DNA from: Leptolyngbya sp. SIO1E4
GTDB taxonomy: Bacteria; Cyanobacteriota; Cyanobacteriia; Phormidesmidales; Phormidesmidaceae
Assembly (NCBI GenBank): GCA_010672825.2
Contig: JAAHFU020000005.1
Span: 1-64,000 of the forward strand
Reading direction: 5' to 3'
Length of the DNA: 64,000 nucleotides
A program made the translations under genes and the position numbers. Position 1 is the stretch's first letter; the number at the start of each line of letters is the position of its first letter. The notes under the pieces are model-generated. The model was not told the DNA's origin, did no database searches, and saw only the letters and a program-made list of their open reading frames with translations. Shown here piece after piece: positions 53,791 to 63,440 of the stretch.

Positions 53791-54774
53791 ATGACGTATT
53801 CAGGGGCATCTTTAAAGAATCGAGATTCTGCTGCAGAATTACCGTCTCTGTCGGAGCTATGGGCTAAGAAGTATGTTGCCAAGCTCAAGGAACAGGACAA
53901 TCGTCACCAGGGTTTGAGCAGTGCACAATTCCGAGCAGATGCCGCGCAAGCGCTCACTGAACTCTTGCGTCCCATCAGTGCCAAAGCCTGGCACACGACA
54001 GAATCTTTGCTATCGCAAGAAATTCACCGCCACCAAATCAATCCTGAGTTGATTGATCCCTGGGCAATTGCTAAAGACGTTCACCAAGTCTACGAAAAGT
54101 CTCTGTCGGCCTACGCAAATCACGTTTCCCCGCAGCGGTTCTCGGTAGCGATCTCGTCAGATATTGGCAAAATTCGCCAAAAGCATACCGCCCATGACCC
54201 CAGGGTCATTGGGTTTGTCAGCATGCAGTTCCACTACTGTGGTCAAATTCTGGCTGCCCAAGTAGAAGGCGCTGAAAAGGAAACGTTAGCCGCCTACTTT
54301 AAGGTGATTGATGATCATCTTTATATGCCACTGCAGCGAGCCTACGAAGCTGCGGCCAATTACAACTATGAAGACCCTCAGCTCAAAACAGTTCATCACC
54401 TGCTGCCCCACAGCAGCAAAATTGCCATAGAAATTGTAGATACGGTTCATCAGCGGTATCCAAACTGCGCCACCCATACAGGGCTGTTGAGTAGTCGGGC
54501 TGTTCGTATTTCCAGCATTCGCGATGTTGAAATGTTTCAGGTCTACCTATTGACCTGTGTCTTAGAACAGAACATTTCAGCCATCAAACAAGAACTGTTT
54601 CCGCTGTGTGTGATGCTATATCCCACGCTGAATGTCGATTGGGAGCTCGTACGAGAAATGTTGAGCCTTCTCCAACAGGCTTTTTCAACCTACGGCCAGC
54701 CCCAGGATGCAGCCTACTACCAGCCTTATTCTGAATCCCTCTGGAAGATGTTTTCCTCTGGGGTTTTGGGGTAG
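53791..54774 (+). CDS. cytoplasmic alpha-helical protein of unknown function
   Basis: 327 residues, no signal or membrane segment, predicted mostly helical. The start ATG 53791 has AAGGGGG about 8 bases upstream. Readable landmarks: LPSLSELWAKKYVAKLKEQD, DPRVIGFVSMQFHYCGQIL and VEMFQVYLLTCVLEQNISAI. I do not recognise the family; it looks like a conserved cyanobacterial protein. It is separated from the gene-free repeat region by its own promoter region and is convergent with the CHASE2-cyclase gene. Confidence 0.75.
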   Translation: MTYSGASLKNRDSAAELPSLSELWAKKYVAKLKEQDNRHQGLSSAQFRADAAQALTELLRPISAKAWHTTESLLSQEIHRHQINPELIDPWAIAKDVHQVYEKSLSAYANHVSPQRFSVAISSDIGKIRQKHTAHDPRVIGFVSMQFHYCGQILAAQVEGAEKETLAAYFKVIDDHLYMPLQRAYEAAANYNYEDPQLKTVHHLLPHSSKIAIEIVDTVHQRYPNCATHTGLLSSRAVRISSIRDVEMFQVYLLTCVLEQNISAIKQELFPLCVMLYPTLNVDWELVREMLSLLQQAFSTYGQPQDAAYYQPYSESLWKMFSSGVLG

Positions 54775-54821
54775 CCATTGCCGACAAACACGACGATAAC
54801 CAAAATGGCCAGCGCACTGTC

Positions 54822-56798
54822 TTAGGCCATGCCCAGGTGCTGCCGTAGATCCTGTTGCACCTGCCTATAGAGCAGGGCGTCAGCGTCATCAAACCCAATT
54901 ACGCTATAGACTTTGACTAATTCTCCTTCCCGGCCAGCGAGGCGATGTTCGCCCATGGTCATCACTTGAACATCGTCACTCACCAATTCGTATAAAGGTG
55001 CCGTGATCAAAAAGTCGGTTCCTAAGTGCTTAGTCAGGCCCTCAATGCGGCTAGCAACATTCACGGTATCGCCGATCGCCGTATATTCTAAGCGCTGTAC
55101 AGACCCGATGTTACCCGCAATGACTTTGCCATAACTAATGCCGATGCCGTGGAATAAAGCAGGCTGCCCGGCTGCGATGAGCCGCTGTCGCAGCTCTGCG
55201 AGCGATCGCCGCATTGCCAACCCGGCCCGAATCGCATTTAAGGCATCCTCATGGGCGCCTTGGGAGGTGGGTGAGCCAAACTCCGCCATCACCGCATCAC
55301 CAATAAATTTGTCGATGGTGCCCCGATACCCCATGATGGCCTGCACCATCGCTTCTAAATAGGTGTTGAGCAGCGACACCATCGCCTCTGCAGGCAGCTG
55401 ATATGAGAGTCTGCTGAACCCCCGGATGTCTGCAAAGAGAACAGCGGCAGACAGTTCTTTGCCGACCACGAGTTCGGTATAGTCATCGGGCTGATTCAAA
55501 ATTTCGGCCACCACCGGGGGGGCCATATAGTGCTCTAGGGTGCGGCGGATGCGCTGCTGCTCTAAGCGATCGCTGAGCGCCCCCGCCGCCGTATAGTTAA
55601 TGCCCCCAATCCCCAGTACAGCGACGGGCACCGCCAGGGGGATCCAGGTGTAACCCCACGCCATTAACAGATAGGCGATTCCCCCCCATACGATCGCCGC
55701 AATGGCAAACCCAACGGGGCGACCTAGCGGGCGCACAATGCGGTATCCCAACCCTAACCCGACCCCTGCCATGAGCAAGCCTGTGACCAGACCCCGGATA
55801 GGAGGCTGGGGAAACGCCTGGGCCATGGATTGCCCTTCTATCATTGTGGCCAGGGTATGGGCATGCACTTCAATCCCCGGCATGGCATCGGAGGTAGGGG
55901 TGCGTTTAATGTCCTGTAGGGAGTTGGCCGTAGGGCCAATCAAGACGAGTTTGTCGCGAAAGGTGCCCGCTTCTTCATGGAGGGCCCAATTTTGGGGTTC
56001 TAGCAGATGCCAGAACGGCACCGTAGGAAACGTATTCTCAGGACCATAGAAAAAAATATGGTCTCCCTGCAGAGGCACAGTCGGAATCTGCGCCGCCGTC
56101 AAGATGGCATTAGGAAAGGCAGGCATCTCCACACTGATTCCTGACGCCGCCGCCAACTGCTGCAGCGTGTCAGCCGGCAATGCCCGCACCCGTTGATCGG
56201 GGTCTGTGGTCACATTAATGAGGCCTGGCCGAAAAGAGGTGTCCTCAAAAATGGGTTGAATTAACTGTGTCAGATTCCCCCCGGTGGCCACCGAGACTTC
56301 AAACGCAGCCGCCAGCACTACCTGGTCTGCCCGCTGGGACAAGACCGCTTGAAGGCGATCATCATCTTCAGGGCCATAAACGCTGGGGGTGACTAATAAC
56401 ACATCCAGCGCCACCACTCTGGCCCCAGCATCCGTCAGTTTCGTAATCGCCTCTGCATAGGCTGATCGCTGCCATGGCCAGGTTTGGAGAGGTTCTAGGT
56501 AGGCATACTTTTCAGGCTCTGCCAGATAAAAATCTCCCTGAGAAAGAGACTCTTCATCAATGGCCAAAATGACGATGTCCTGTGGGGGCACCACAGGCCC
56601 CCGCAAGGCGAGTAAAAAGGCTTGGGCTTGCCCTTCAATACGTTGAATCCAGGGGGCTTGTACAGCGATCGCTCCAGCCCCCACTGCGGCCCAAATTGCC
56701 ATCATCCAATGACTCCACCGGGGCACGCGGCCTGGCTGATGGGCGGTTTGGGTCATCCCCCGATGGGAGTGCAACACAGAAAAGATAGAGCGAGACAT
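54822..56798 (-). CDS. CHASE2-domain class III adenylate/guanylate cyclase
   Basis: 658 residues from ATG 56798 (a TTG 12 bases upstream is unlikely). Order: one N-terminal membrane helix, an extracytoplasmic CHASE2 sensor (about 45-330; DIVILAIDEESLSQGDFYLA), three C-terminal membrane helices (about 340-410), and a class III cyclase domain with metal-binding AAVLFADIRGFSRLSY and GDAVMAEFG, and the TAIGDTVNVASRIEGL block. It would make cAMP (less likely cGMP) in response to an external signal. The FecR-domain gene is 50 bases upstream on the same strand, a common cyanobacterial pairing. Confidence 0.94.
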   Translation of the reverse strand: MSRSIFSVLHSHRGMTQTAHQPGRVPRWSHWMMAIWAAVGAGAIAVQAPWIQRIEGQAQAFLLALRGPVVPPQDIVILAIDEESLSQGDFYLAEPEKYAYLEPLQTWPWQRSAYAEAITKLTDAGARVVALDVLLVTPSVYGPEDDDRLQAVLSQRADQVVLAAAFEVSVATGGNLTQLIQPIFEDTSFRPGLINVTTDPDQRVRALPADTLQQLAAASGISVEMPAFPNAILTAAQIPTVPLQGDHIFFYGPENTFPTVPFWHLLEPQNWALHEEAGTFRDKLVLIGPTANSLQDIKRTPTSDAMPGIEVHAHTLATMIEGQSMAQAFPQPPIRGLVTGLLMAGVGLGLGYRIVRPLGRPVGFAIAAIVWGGIAYLLMAWGYTWIPLAVPVAVLGIGGINYTAAGALSDRLEQQRIRRTLEHYMAPPVVAEILNQPDDYTELVVGKELSAAVLFADIRGFSRLSYQLPAEAMVSLLNTYLEAMVQAIMGYRGTIDKFIGDAVMAEFGSPTSQGAHEDALNAIRAGLAMRRSLAELRQRLIAAGQPALFHGIGISYGKVIAGNIGSVQRLEYTAIGDTVNVASRIEGLTKHLGTDFLITAPLYELVSDDVQVMTMGEHRLAGREGELVKVYSVIGFDDADALLYRQVQQDLRQHLGMA

Positions 56799-56848
56799 GG
56801 CTTGCACCAATGCGCGAAGATATCGCGACTAAGCTTACAAAGACAGGG

Positions 56849-57805
56849 TTAGAACGGCGACGGAATCGGAATCGGCGGTGTCGGAATTGACGGTTTTGGA
56901 ATCGGCGGTGTTGGAATCGATATCCTGGGGAATTGAAGATCCGGGAACAAGCGTTCGAAGGCTCCTCGTAAATCTTCGAGGCCAGGCAATTCTGTCGTAA
57001 AGTCAGCCACAAGTGGCCCGTTGATCAGTTGTTCAAAGTCATCTGCAGAAAGCTGCTGGATAAAGCCTTGTCTCGATTCCGGATCGTAAATCAGGCTTTG
57101 CCCTTCCTCGACTAAAACAATCTCATCGGTACTTTTGAGGGTGTCTCCTTTAATATCCCCATGGCTAACATCCTTGTAAATATCACCATAGATATCACCA
57201 GAGGGAATCGGCCCATAGGCGATCGGGCGTGGCCCCCATAGTGCCGGTGGAGCACTCGTTTCGCCCGGTGGCGTCTCAGGATCTTCCGGCGGCGGCACGG
57301 TCTCGTCTACGGGGTGCGTGACCTCAACGGCACCTTCAAAAACCTGCAGGGTTTCTACACCGGCTTGATCGACTGTGAGCGTGTAAAGGGTGCCCCGCAC
57401 TCCCGCCACCGTAGAGCCTGTGCACCCGTTCAGCGTCCCATTGACCAACAGGGTCCCTTGCTGCAGGCGGGCACATTGCCCCACTGTGAGGCTAGAGTTA
57501 TGGGCTAACCGAGCCACTGCCCCCGTGTTGAATAAGAGGGCTGCCCGTGCAGTCCCAGTCCGAACCCGCTGCTGCTGTCTGGCAACGCTATTGACTTGGA
57601 CCTGGCGATCTTGAATGTAAACCTGATTCCCTTCCAGAATTTCAGTGATGGTGGCTTGGGTCACGCTCTGAGCGTAAAGAGGGCTGCCCAAAAAACTCTG
57701 AACACCGAAAACTAAAAGGCCTCCCAATAGCAGGAGGCTGCCGCGAAGGCAAACTCGTCTATGACTACGTCTCAATCGCCCTCGAAAAAAAGGCAAACGC
57801 CACAT
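56849..57805 (-). CDS. FecR-domain secreted protein
   Basis: 318 residues with a basic start and a signal segment (GSLLLLGGLLVFGVQSFLGS). The FecR beta domain covers about 60-165 (VRTGTARAALLFNTGAVARL, STVAGVRGTLYTLTVD, VFEGAVEV). Proline-rich linkers follow, and the C-terminus is a short tandem repeat of the IPTPPIPKPS type. It is the first gene of a pair with the CHASE2-cyclase and may be its periplasmic partner; this is inference from repeated co-occurrence in cyanobacteria. Confidence 0.88.
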   Translation of the reverse strand: MWRLPFFRGRLRRSHRRVCLRGSLLLLGGLLVFGVQSFLGSPLYAQSVTQATITEILEGNQVYIQDRQVQVNSVARQQQRVRTGTARAALLFNTGAVARLAHNSSLTVGQCARLQQGTLLVNGTLNGCTGSTVAGVRGTLYTLTVDQAGVETLQVFEGAVEVTHPVDETVPPPEDPETPPGETSAPPALWGPRPIAYGPIPSGDIYGDIYKDVSHGDIKGDTLKSTDEIVLVEEGQSLIYDPESRQGFIQQLSADDFEQLINGPLVADFTTELPGLEDLRGAFERLFPDLQFPRISIPTPPIPKPSIPTPPIPIPSPF

Positions 57806-58196
57806 AGGTCAAAACCCATACTGAAGAACATTCTTGCGTACTGATACCCAAAAAGGTATTTAACGATACTAATCTCTCAGAGCCAGCCTAAAAATAGAAA
57901 TGACCGATTTATATAGCCTGAGAGACAAACACCTCAGGAATGAAGTTCCACTCCTACCCTGAATTGCCCTAGCTCGCAGGCATTTTTATAACTTGGGAGA
58001 CACTGGCTTAAACCAGCTCAGGGAGCGTCTCGCTGAGGAGTTGTCAACGGGTGGGTGACTCTGAGGAACCCGCATGTGCTGCTCAGTAACTTCAACCAGC
58101 CATCTATCGTTTCAGGATGAAGTTGCGCTACTTTCTGGAAGGTCTTCAGTTACCTGAGAATGACCCAGCATGAAGTTACTTTAGTTTGAAGGTATA
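57806..58196. other. intergenic region
   Basis: About 390 bases with the FecR-gene promoter. The 8-mer ATGAAGTT occurs three times on the plus strand (57940, 58117, 58170), twice after CAGG(A) or CAGC; its meaning is unclear. No gene is seen. Confidence 0.5.
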
Positions 58197-58433
58197 TTAA
58201 TTAACCTCAACACAAAATAGCTGGGAGCGACTGTTCTCCTTCATATCAGGAATTAACGCGTTAACTGCCGCGATCCATTGCCTGAAATCCCCTTCGAATA
58301 TGGCGCTTTCACGCCCTTGAAACTCTATTAAATAAGTTTGATTGGTGTCACAGGCATGAAAGCGCATGCCTTGGCGATCGCGGGGCATATCTAGCAGCAG
58401 GTCAAAGTCTAATGGTGTGATCCAATCGCCCAC
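58197..58433 (-). CDS. small protein of unknown function
   Basis: 78 residues with an apparent GTG start at 58433. The composition is protein-like (WITPLDFDLLLDMPRDRQG, FHACDTNQTYLIEFQG, FEGDFRQWIAAVNALIPD) with an acidic, soluble character. No ribosome site is evident and no family recognised; it could be a real short gene or the end of a decayed one. An in-frame stop lies just upstream at 58449. Confidence 0.5.
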   Translation of the reverse strand: MGDWITPLDFDLLLDMPRDRQGMRFHACDTNQTYLIEFQGRESAIFEGDFRQWIAAVNALIPDMKENSRSQLFCVEVN

Positions 58434-58579
58434 ACAACAGCAGTGCCACTACCGACGTAAAGCCCCCATCGCTGAATTTGACGTGAGTTTTGCATCGAGA
58501 TACCCATCATTAGGAGTTCTCTGGCACAGTTGAAGCAGCCCTTATGGGATGCTCCACTGCGCCCCCCGCCGATTTCAGG

Positions 58580-60802
58580 ATGGATTTATTTGCTCACCAC
58601 CGCGACGCTCAAATTGAGGCAGAAGCACCCTTAGCTGCGCGGATGCGGCCTCGCACCCTGGACGAGTTTATCGGGCAGGATGCGGTGGTGGGGCCAGGGC
58701 GGCTCTTGCGGCGGGCCATCCAGGCTGATCAGCTGTCTTCTCTCATTTTCTATGGGCCGCCGGGGACGGGTAAAACGACCCTTGCGCGGATTATTGCCAA
58801 TACCACCAGTGCTCACTTCATTGCCCTGAATGCGGTGCTGGCTGGGGTTAAAGATATTCGAGACGCGATCGCCCAGGCCCAAGATCTGCGGGGACAGTTT
58901 GGGCGGCGGACCATTTTGTTTATTGATGAGGTGCATCGCTTTAATAAGGCTCAGCAAGATGCGCTGCTGCCCTGGGTGGAAAACGGCACCGTGATTTTGA
59001 TTGGGGCCACCACTGAGAATCCCTTTTTTGAGGTGAACAAAGCCCTGGTGAGCCGATCGCGGGTGTTTCAGCTCAAGTCTTTGGCCCTGGCAGATTTGTA
59101 TCGGGTGGCTCACCAGGCCCTCCAGGATGGGGAGCGGGGCTATGGGCAGCGACCCGTGCAGGTAGACGAAGACGCCCTGGCCCATTTAGTCAAGGTCGCA
59201 AACGGAGACGCCCGTGCCCTACTTAACGCTCTGGAATTAGCCGTGGAAACCACCGCGCCTGATGCAGAAGGGGCCTTTCACATCACCCTGGCAGTTGCAG
59301 AAGATTCGATTCAACAGCGGGCAGTGCTCTACGACAAGGAGGGGGATGCCCACTTTGATACCATCAGCGCCTTCATCAAAAGTGTGCGTGGATCCGATCC
59401 AGATGCGGCACTCTACTGGCTGGCGCGCATGCTCTATGCCGGGGAAGACCCCCGCTACATTTTTCGACGGCTGGTGATTTTAGCCAGTGAAGATGTTGGC
59501 CTGGCTGACCCCCAGGCAGTGACAGTGGTAACCAGCTGTGCGACAGCCTTTGACCGGGTAGGCATGCCGGAAGGTCGCTATCCCCTCATCCAGGCAACCC
59601 TACATTTGGCAACGGCGGCGAAATCTAACAGCGTGATGGCCTTTTTTGACGCCCTGGCCACGGTGGAAAAAGAGCAGCAGCAAGACGTCCCCAATCCACT
59701 GCGGGATGCCAATCGCGACAAGCATGGATTTGGCCACGGGCAGGGCTACCTTTACCCCCATGCCTATCGCGATCATTGGGTGGCGCAGCAGTATTTGCCC
59801 ACTGGCCTGCAGGGGCAGGTGTTTTATCAGCCCTCGGATCAGGGATATGAGGCTCAGATTCGCACCCAGGTCATCCAGCAGCGGGAAGCCCAACTAGCGG
59901 CTCTGGTGGAGGCAGAGGCGGCATTACCTGAAGAAGCCCTGACCGTGAGCCCTCAAGATGCTGGGCTCGATCGCTGGCTCCAGCGCACCCTGGGGCAGGC
60001 GGGGGAACAGTTGGGACAGGTGCGCGATCACCTGTTTGCGGCCTTACAGCCCCAGCGCCACCATATCGTGTTAGACCTCAATGCTCGCAGCGGCCTGCTG
60101 ACCTGGGAAGCCGTGCGCCAGGTGCCGGAAGGGGGCGTCTATGCCCGTGTGGAGACGGCTCAAGATTTAGCAGCGCTGACAGAACAGGCGGCACTGGTGC
60201 CCGACCTGAATCGCCCTGTGATTTTTCAGGCGACGCTGGCCACCCTGGCCCCGACCCTGCCAACGGTGGCCCCAGGGGTGATGTTTGATCGCATCGTCGG
60301 ACGTCAGGTGTTTCAGGCGATCGCGCCCACCCCTGAGGTGATTCAATCGCTGGTGGCATGCTTAGCCCCCAGGGGTCGCCTGGCCCTGGCAGAAACGGTG
60401 CCCCGAGACACCCAGCGGCTGTGGGCACTGATGCCTGCCGAACGATTGCCAGCAGACCTGCGCGATCGCTGGTGTCAGGCCGAAGAGGCGCTCTACACAG
60501 ACGCAGCCGATCCGCGTTTTGGCTGGGAAGGGGCCACGCTGGTCGCCCTGTTAGAGGCAGCTGGGTTAACGGTAGGCTGGTCACAGGAAACGGTTCAGAG
60601 CGACCTGTTTGTCAGCCAGAGGCTATGTGATCGCTGGTTCGATCGCACCTTGGACACCAGCTACCGGCACCGTTTAGCTGCCCTGCTACCCGAGTCAGAC
60701 CTGACCCAGATAGAAAAACAGATCCGGCGAGGGGTGCAAAATCAAACCGTTTCTTGGCAAACAACGCGGGTGATGCTGACCGCTCGCGATTCATCTCCCT
60801 AA
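58580..60802 (+). CDS. rarA: RarA/MgsA AAA+ ATPase fused to a methyltransferase-like domain
   Basis: 740 residues from ATG 58580; the frame is open to 58544, but the family start is MDLF. The N-terminal part (about 1-430) is RarA: LAARMRPRTLDEFIGQ, Walker A YGPPGTGKTT, Walker B ILFIDEVHRFNKAQQD, sensor GATTENPFFEVN, and the conserved SAFIKSVRGSDPDAALYWLA. It acts at stalled replication forks. The extra C-terminal domain of about 250 residues (from HHIVLDLNARSGLLTWEAV) looks like a degenerate SAM-methyltransferase fold without a clear GxGxG motif. This fusion is typical of cyanobacteria. A DUF5996-like gene follows after 5 bases. Confidence 0.92.
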   Translation: MDLFAHHRDAQIEAEAPLAARMRPRTLDEFIGQDAVVGPGRLLRRAIQADQLSSLIFYGPPGTGKTTLARIIANTTSAHFIALNAVLAGVKDIRDAIAQAQDLRGQFGRRTILFIDEVHRFNKAQQDALLPWVENGTVILIGATTENPFFEVNKALVSRSRVFQLKSLALADLYRVAHQALQDGERGYGQRPVQVDEDALAHLVKVANGDARALLNALELAVETTAPDAEGAFHITLAVAEDSIQQRAVLYDKEGDAHFDTISAFIKSVRGSDPDAALYWLARMLYAGEDPRYIFRRLVILASEDVGLADPQAVTVVTSCATAFDRVGMPEGRYPLIQATLHLATAAKSNSVMAFFDALATVEKEQQQDVPNPLRDANRDKHGFGHGQGYLYPHAYRDHWVAQQYLPTGLQGQVFYQPSDQGYEAQIRTQVIQQREAQLAALVEAEAALPEEALTVSPQDAGLDRWLQRTLGQAGEQLGQVRDHLFAALQPQRHHIVLDLNARSGLLTWEAVRQVPEGGVYARVETAQDLAALTEQAALVPDLNRPVIFQATLATLAPTLPTVAPGVMFDRIVGRQVFQAIAPTPEVIQSLVACLAPRGRLALAETVPRDTQRLWALMPAERLPADLRDRWCQAEEALYTDAADPRFGWEGATLVALLEAAGLTVGWSQETVQSDLFVSQRLCDRWFDRTLDTSYRHRLAALLPESDLTQIEKQIRRGVQNQTVSWQTTRVMLTARDSSP

Positions 60803-60807
60803 ATACC

Positions 60808-61719
60808 ATGTCGAATCCCTGGCCCAGCCTCCCCCTTGACGCCTGGCAAGACACCTATACCACCCTGCACATGTGGACCCAGATTGTCGGGAAAATCCGG
60901 CTAGTGCAAACCCCCTGGATTAATCACTCCTGGCACGTGCCGCTGTATCTGACGGCGCGAGGGTTAACCACCGGCACGATTCCCCATGGCAGCCACATTT
61001 TTCAGATCGAGTTTGACTTCATCGATCATCAGCTGCAAATTGCCACCCGCACCGGGCAAACGCAAACCGTTGAGTTACGGCCCCGTTCGGTCGCAGATTT
61101 TTATCGAGCGGTCATGGCTGCCTTGGCCACCCTTAAGATTGATATCGTTATCCACACGACCCCGAACGAAGTCACCGACCCCATTCCCTTTGAGCAAGAT
61201 GAAACCCACACCGCCTATGATGCCGACTATGCCCATCGGTGTTGGCAGGTACTGCTGCAGAGTGAACGCGTCTTTCGTGAATTTCGCGCCGACTTTAGGG
61301 GCAAGGTTAGCCCGGTGCATTTTTTCTGGGGCAGTTTTGATCTGGCCGTGACGCGGTTTTCAGGGCGATCGGCACCGGAGCATCCTGGGGGTGTCCCTAA
61401 CTTGCCAGATGCTGTTGCTAAAGAAGCCTACTCCCAAGAAGTCAGCAGCGCCGGATTCTGGCCGGGGGCCGGGTTAGGCTATCCTGCCTATTACGCCTAT
61501 GCTTACCCCACACCAGAGAACTTTCAAGCAGCGCCTGTGCACCCTGAGGCGGCTTTCTTCCACGAGGCGCTAGGGGAATTTATTTTGCCCTATGACGCCG
61601 TACGCGGGGCGGAAGATCCCGATCAAACGCTGCTAGCCTTTCTCCAGAGCACCTATGAAGCCGCAGCCACCCTGGCCGATTGGGATCAGGCCGCACTCCG
61701 GCAAACCTGGTTCAAATAA
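60808..61719 (+). CDS. DUF5996-like protein
   Basis: 303 residues from ATG 60808, 5 bases after the rarA stop and therefore in its operon. Soluble, rich in aromatic residues (WPSLPLDAWQDTYTTLHMWT, HSWHVPLYLTARGLTTGTIP, SPVHFFWGSFDLAVTRFSGR, GYPAYYAYAYPTPENF). It matches my memory of DUF5996 proteins, whose function is unknown. The conserved HFFWGSFDLAVTRFSG segment suggests a ligand or active site. The cotranscription with rarA may be only positional. Confidence 0.82.
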   Translation: MSNPWPSLPLDAWQDTYTTLHMWTQIVGKIRLVQTPWINHSWHVPLYLTARGLTTGTIPHGSHIFQIEFDFIDHQLQIATRTGQTQTVELRPRSVADFYRAVMAALATLKIDIVIHTTPNEVTDPIPFEQDETHTAYDADYAHRCWQVLLQSERVFREFRADFRGKVSPVHFFWGSFDLAVTRFSGRSAPEHPGGVPNLPDAVAKEAYSQEVSSAGFWPGAGLGYPAYYAYAYPTPENFQAAPVHPEAAFFHEALGEFILPYDAVRGAEDPDQTLLAFLQSTYEAAATLADWDQAALRQTWFK

Positions 61720-61739
61720 AAGCAGTTGGGCAAGTCAGA

Positions 61740-62684
61740 TTAAACATCTCCTTGAGGAGTTTGAATAAGAACTTCGACCCGGCGATTTTTCTGTCGGTTT
61801 TCGGGATGATCTGAGCCATCAGCATGAGTATTGGGAGCCACCGGATTTGACTCACCCAACCCCTCTGTTTGTAGACGACTTGCGTCAACTCCAAAATTTT
61901 GGACAAGGTCGTTTTTTACAGCTTCGGCGCGTTTTTCAGACAGCGCCTGATTATACTGAGAGATCACCCCTGGCGCAAGATGACCACTGAAAACAAACCG
62001 CCCTTCTAGGGTGGTTCCAGGGTCAATGCGCACCTCTTCATTGTTCGGGGGCGCGGCCAAGTTGTATTGGTTCCCAGCACTGTCGACGATCACCATACTG
62101 TCAACCCGATTCAGCTCAATCGGATTCTTATAGCCATTGGTTACGGTGAGATCGGCCACGATGCTGTTATCAGTAAACGTCAGCCCTGTGAGTTGAGCGG
62201 TAGAGCCGTTGGGATGATTGATTTGCAGATCAACCGCTGGTGCTGGGGGTAAATTACTGCGGCTGGCCTGGGAGGGCTGGGCATCAGAGCCGATCGCACT
62301 TTGAGCGTCGGCTTCAGAACTTGCTGCTTCAGGCACCGTCTCTTCAGGAACGCTGCCTTCAGAGTCTGCCCCATCAGGAATGGTCTCTACAGCTTCGGAT
62401 TCAGAAGTGGAGGGGGAAACGGCGGCTTCTTGAGGAGGGCGCCGGGCGAACAAAAACCAGCCGATCCCCACTAGCCCTAGCAAAGCCATTGACACCATTC
62501 CGAACAGAAACCCTCGCAATGCTCCCCCTGACTGGGGTGGAGCTGGGGGCTGATCAGAGTAATAACTCCAGTCGTTACTGGCGGGGCGGGTATTGCCGTT
62601 ATGAATGGCGCGATCGGAGATCCCATCTTGGGCAGGCTGGGGAACGTCAGCTTCGTAGGAATTGTGCTCTTTTGGATATGTCAT
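61740..62684 (-). CDS. membrane-anchored protein with a truncated OmpA-type C-terminal domain
   Basis: 314 residues from ATG 62684 (the frame also opens at 62759). N-terminal soluble part, one membrane helix (GFLFGMVSMALLGLVGIGWF), an acidic Ser/Glu linker, a beta domain (GSTAQLTGLTFTDNSIVADL to LEGRFVFSGHLAPGV), and then only the second half of an OmpA peptidoglycan-binding domain (QYNQALSEKRAEAVKNDL, NRRVEVLIQ). The first half with the diagnostic GHTD peptidoglycan-binding Asp is absent. The junction is near 61965. It may still be made, but peptidoglycan binding is doubtful. Confidence 0.8.
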   Translation of the reverse strand: MTYPKEHNSYEADVPQPAQDGISDRAIHNGNTRPASNDWSYYSDQPPAPPQSGGALRGFLFGMVSMALLGLVGIGWFLFARRPPQEAAVSPSTSESEAVETIPDGADSEGSVPEETVPEAASSEADAQSAIGSDAQPSQASRSNLPPAPAVDLQINHPNGSTAQLTGLTFTDNSIVADLTVTNGYKNPIELNRVDSMVIVDSAGNQYNLAAPPNNEEVRIDPGTTLEGRFVFSGHLAPGVISQYNQALSEKRAEAVKNDLVQNFGVDASRLQTEGLGESNPVAPNTHADGSDHPENRQKNRRVEVLIQTPQGDV

Positions 62685-62759
62685 AACAGTTTTTTTGAAT
62701 GCGGGTTGCAGTGGGTTTAACGAGCATCTTGATCGTCGCTGTAGACTCTCTGTCTTCAT

Positions 62760-63071
62760 TGAGAGAGAGGCAAGTTTAAGGTCAGGTTAATGAGGTGAAT
62801 TCCCTCAAAAAATGCTGCAGCGCCGTAATTGAATTAGAGTCAGTCAGACAACACAAAATGTACAGATAGTTGCGATCAGATTAACTTGATCGCAATTGAA
62901 AAGATGTCTCAAGAAATGATCATTTTATTTTTGTAGACATAGCAAATTCAAGGCTGTGACCGATACTCCAATGGCGACGAAACCTCTTTTTCGTTATTTT
63001 GAGAACGAGCATTAAAACGCATGAGGCCATCGCCTGGCTTAGAGGCATTCTCACATGGAGGAAACAAAAAA
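62760..63071. other. divergent promoter region
   Basis: About 310 AT-rich bases between the OmpA-type gene and the TfoX-N gene. Nothing further is recognised, apart from the GGAGGA ribosome site of the latter. Confidence 0.5.
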
Positions 63072-63440
63072 ATGGATTCTGAGAAAGTGCGCTTTCGAGA
63101 CGACATCGTCCATTGCCTGAATCAGGTGGCGCCCGTTAACGCTCGCGCTATGTTTGGCGGCTATGGTCTTTACATTGAAGGGGTGATGTTTGCCTTGATC
63201 GCATACAACACGCTGTACTTCAAAGTGGATGACAGCAACCGGCAAGACTTTGTTGAAGCGGGTATGGGGCCATTCGTCTATGACGGCAAAGGCAAACCTG
63301 TTCAAATGTCTTACTATCAGATTCCAGACGAGGTACTTCACGATGTCACCCGCTTAGCAGCATGGGTAGAGAAGGCCCACAGTGTAGGCCGTCGCGCTAA
63401 GCAAGCGAAATCCCGACGGCGCGCTCGGGTGCAATCGTAG
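63072..63440 (+). CDS. TfoX N-terminal domain protein
   Basis: 122 residues from ATG 63072, which has GGAGGA 9 bases upstream. It matches the TfoX/Sxy N-terminal domain: VNARAMFGGYGLYIEGVMFA, TLYFKVDDSNRQDF and PVQMSYYQIPDEVL. The full Sxy regulator has a second helical domain that is missing here. Stand-alone TfoX-N proteins are common and of unknown function. The C-terminus is strongly basic (RRAKQAKSRRRARVQS), which could bind nucleic acid. Confidence 0.85.
   Translation: MDSEKVRFRDDIVHCLNQVAPVNARAMFGGYGLYIEGVMFALIAYNTLYFKVDDSNRQDFVEAGMGPFVYDGKGKPVQMSYYQIPDEVLHDVTRLAAWVEKAHSVGRRAKQAKSRRRARVQS

Noticed and set aside
60078-60584. 168-codon minus-strand frame within the RarA fusion gene
   Set aside because: Pro/Leu/Arg-rich shadow of a high-GC gene; no start context.
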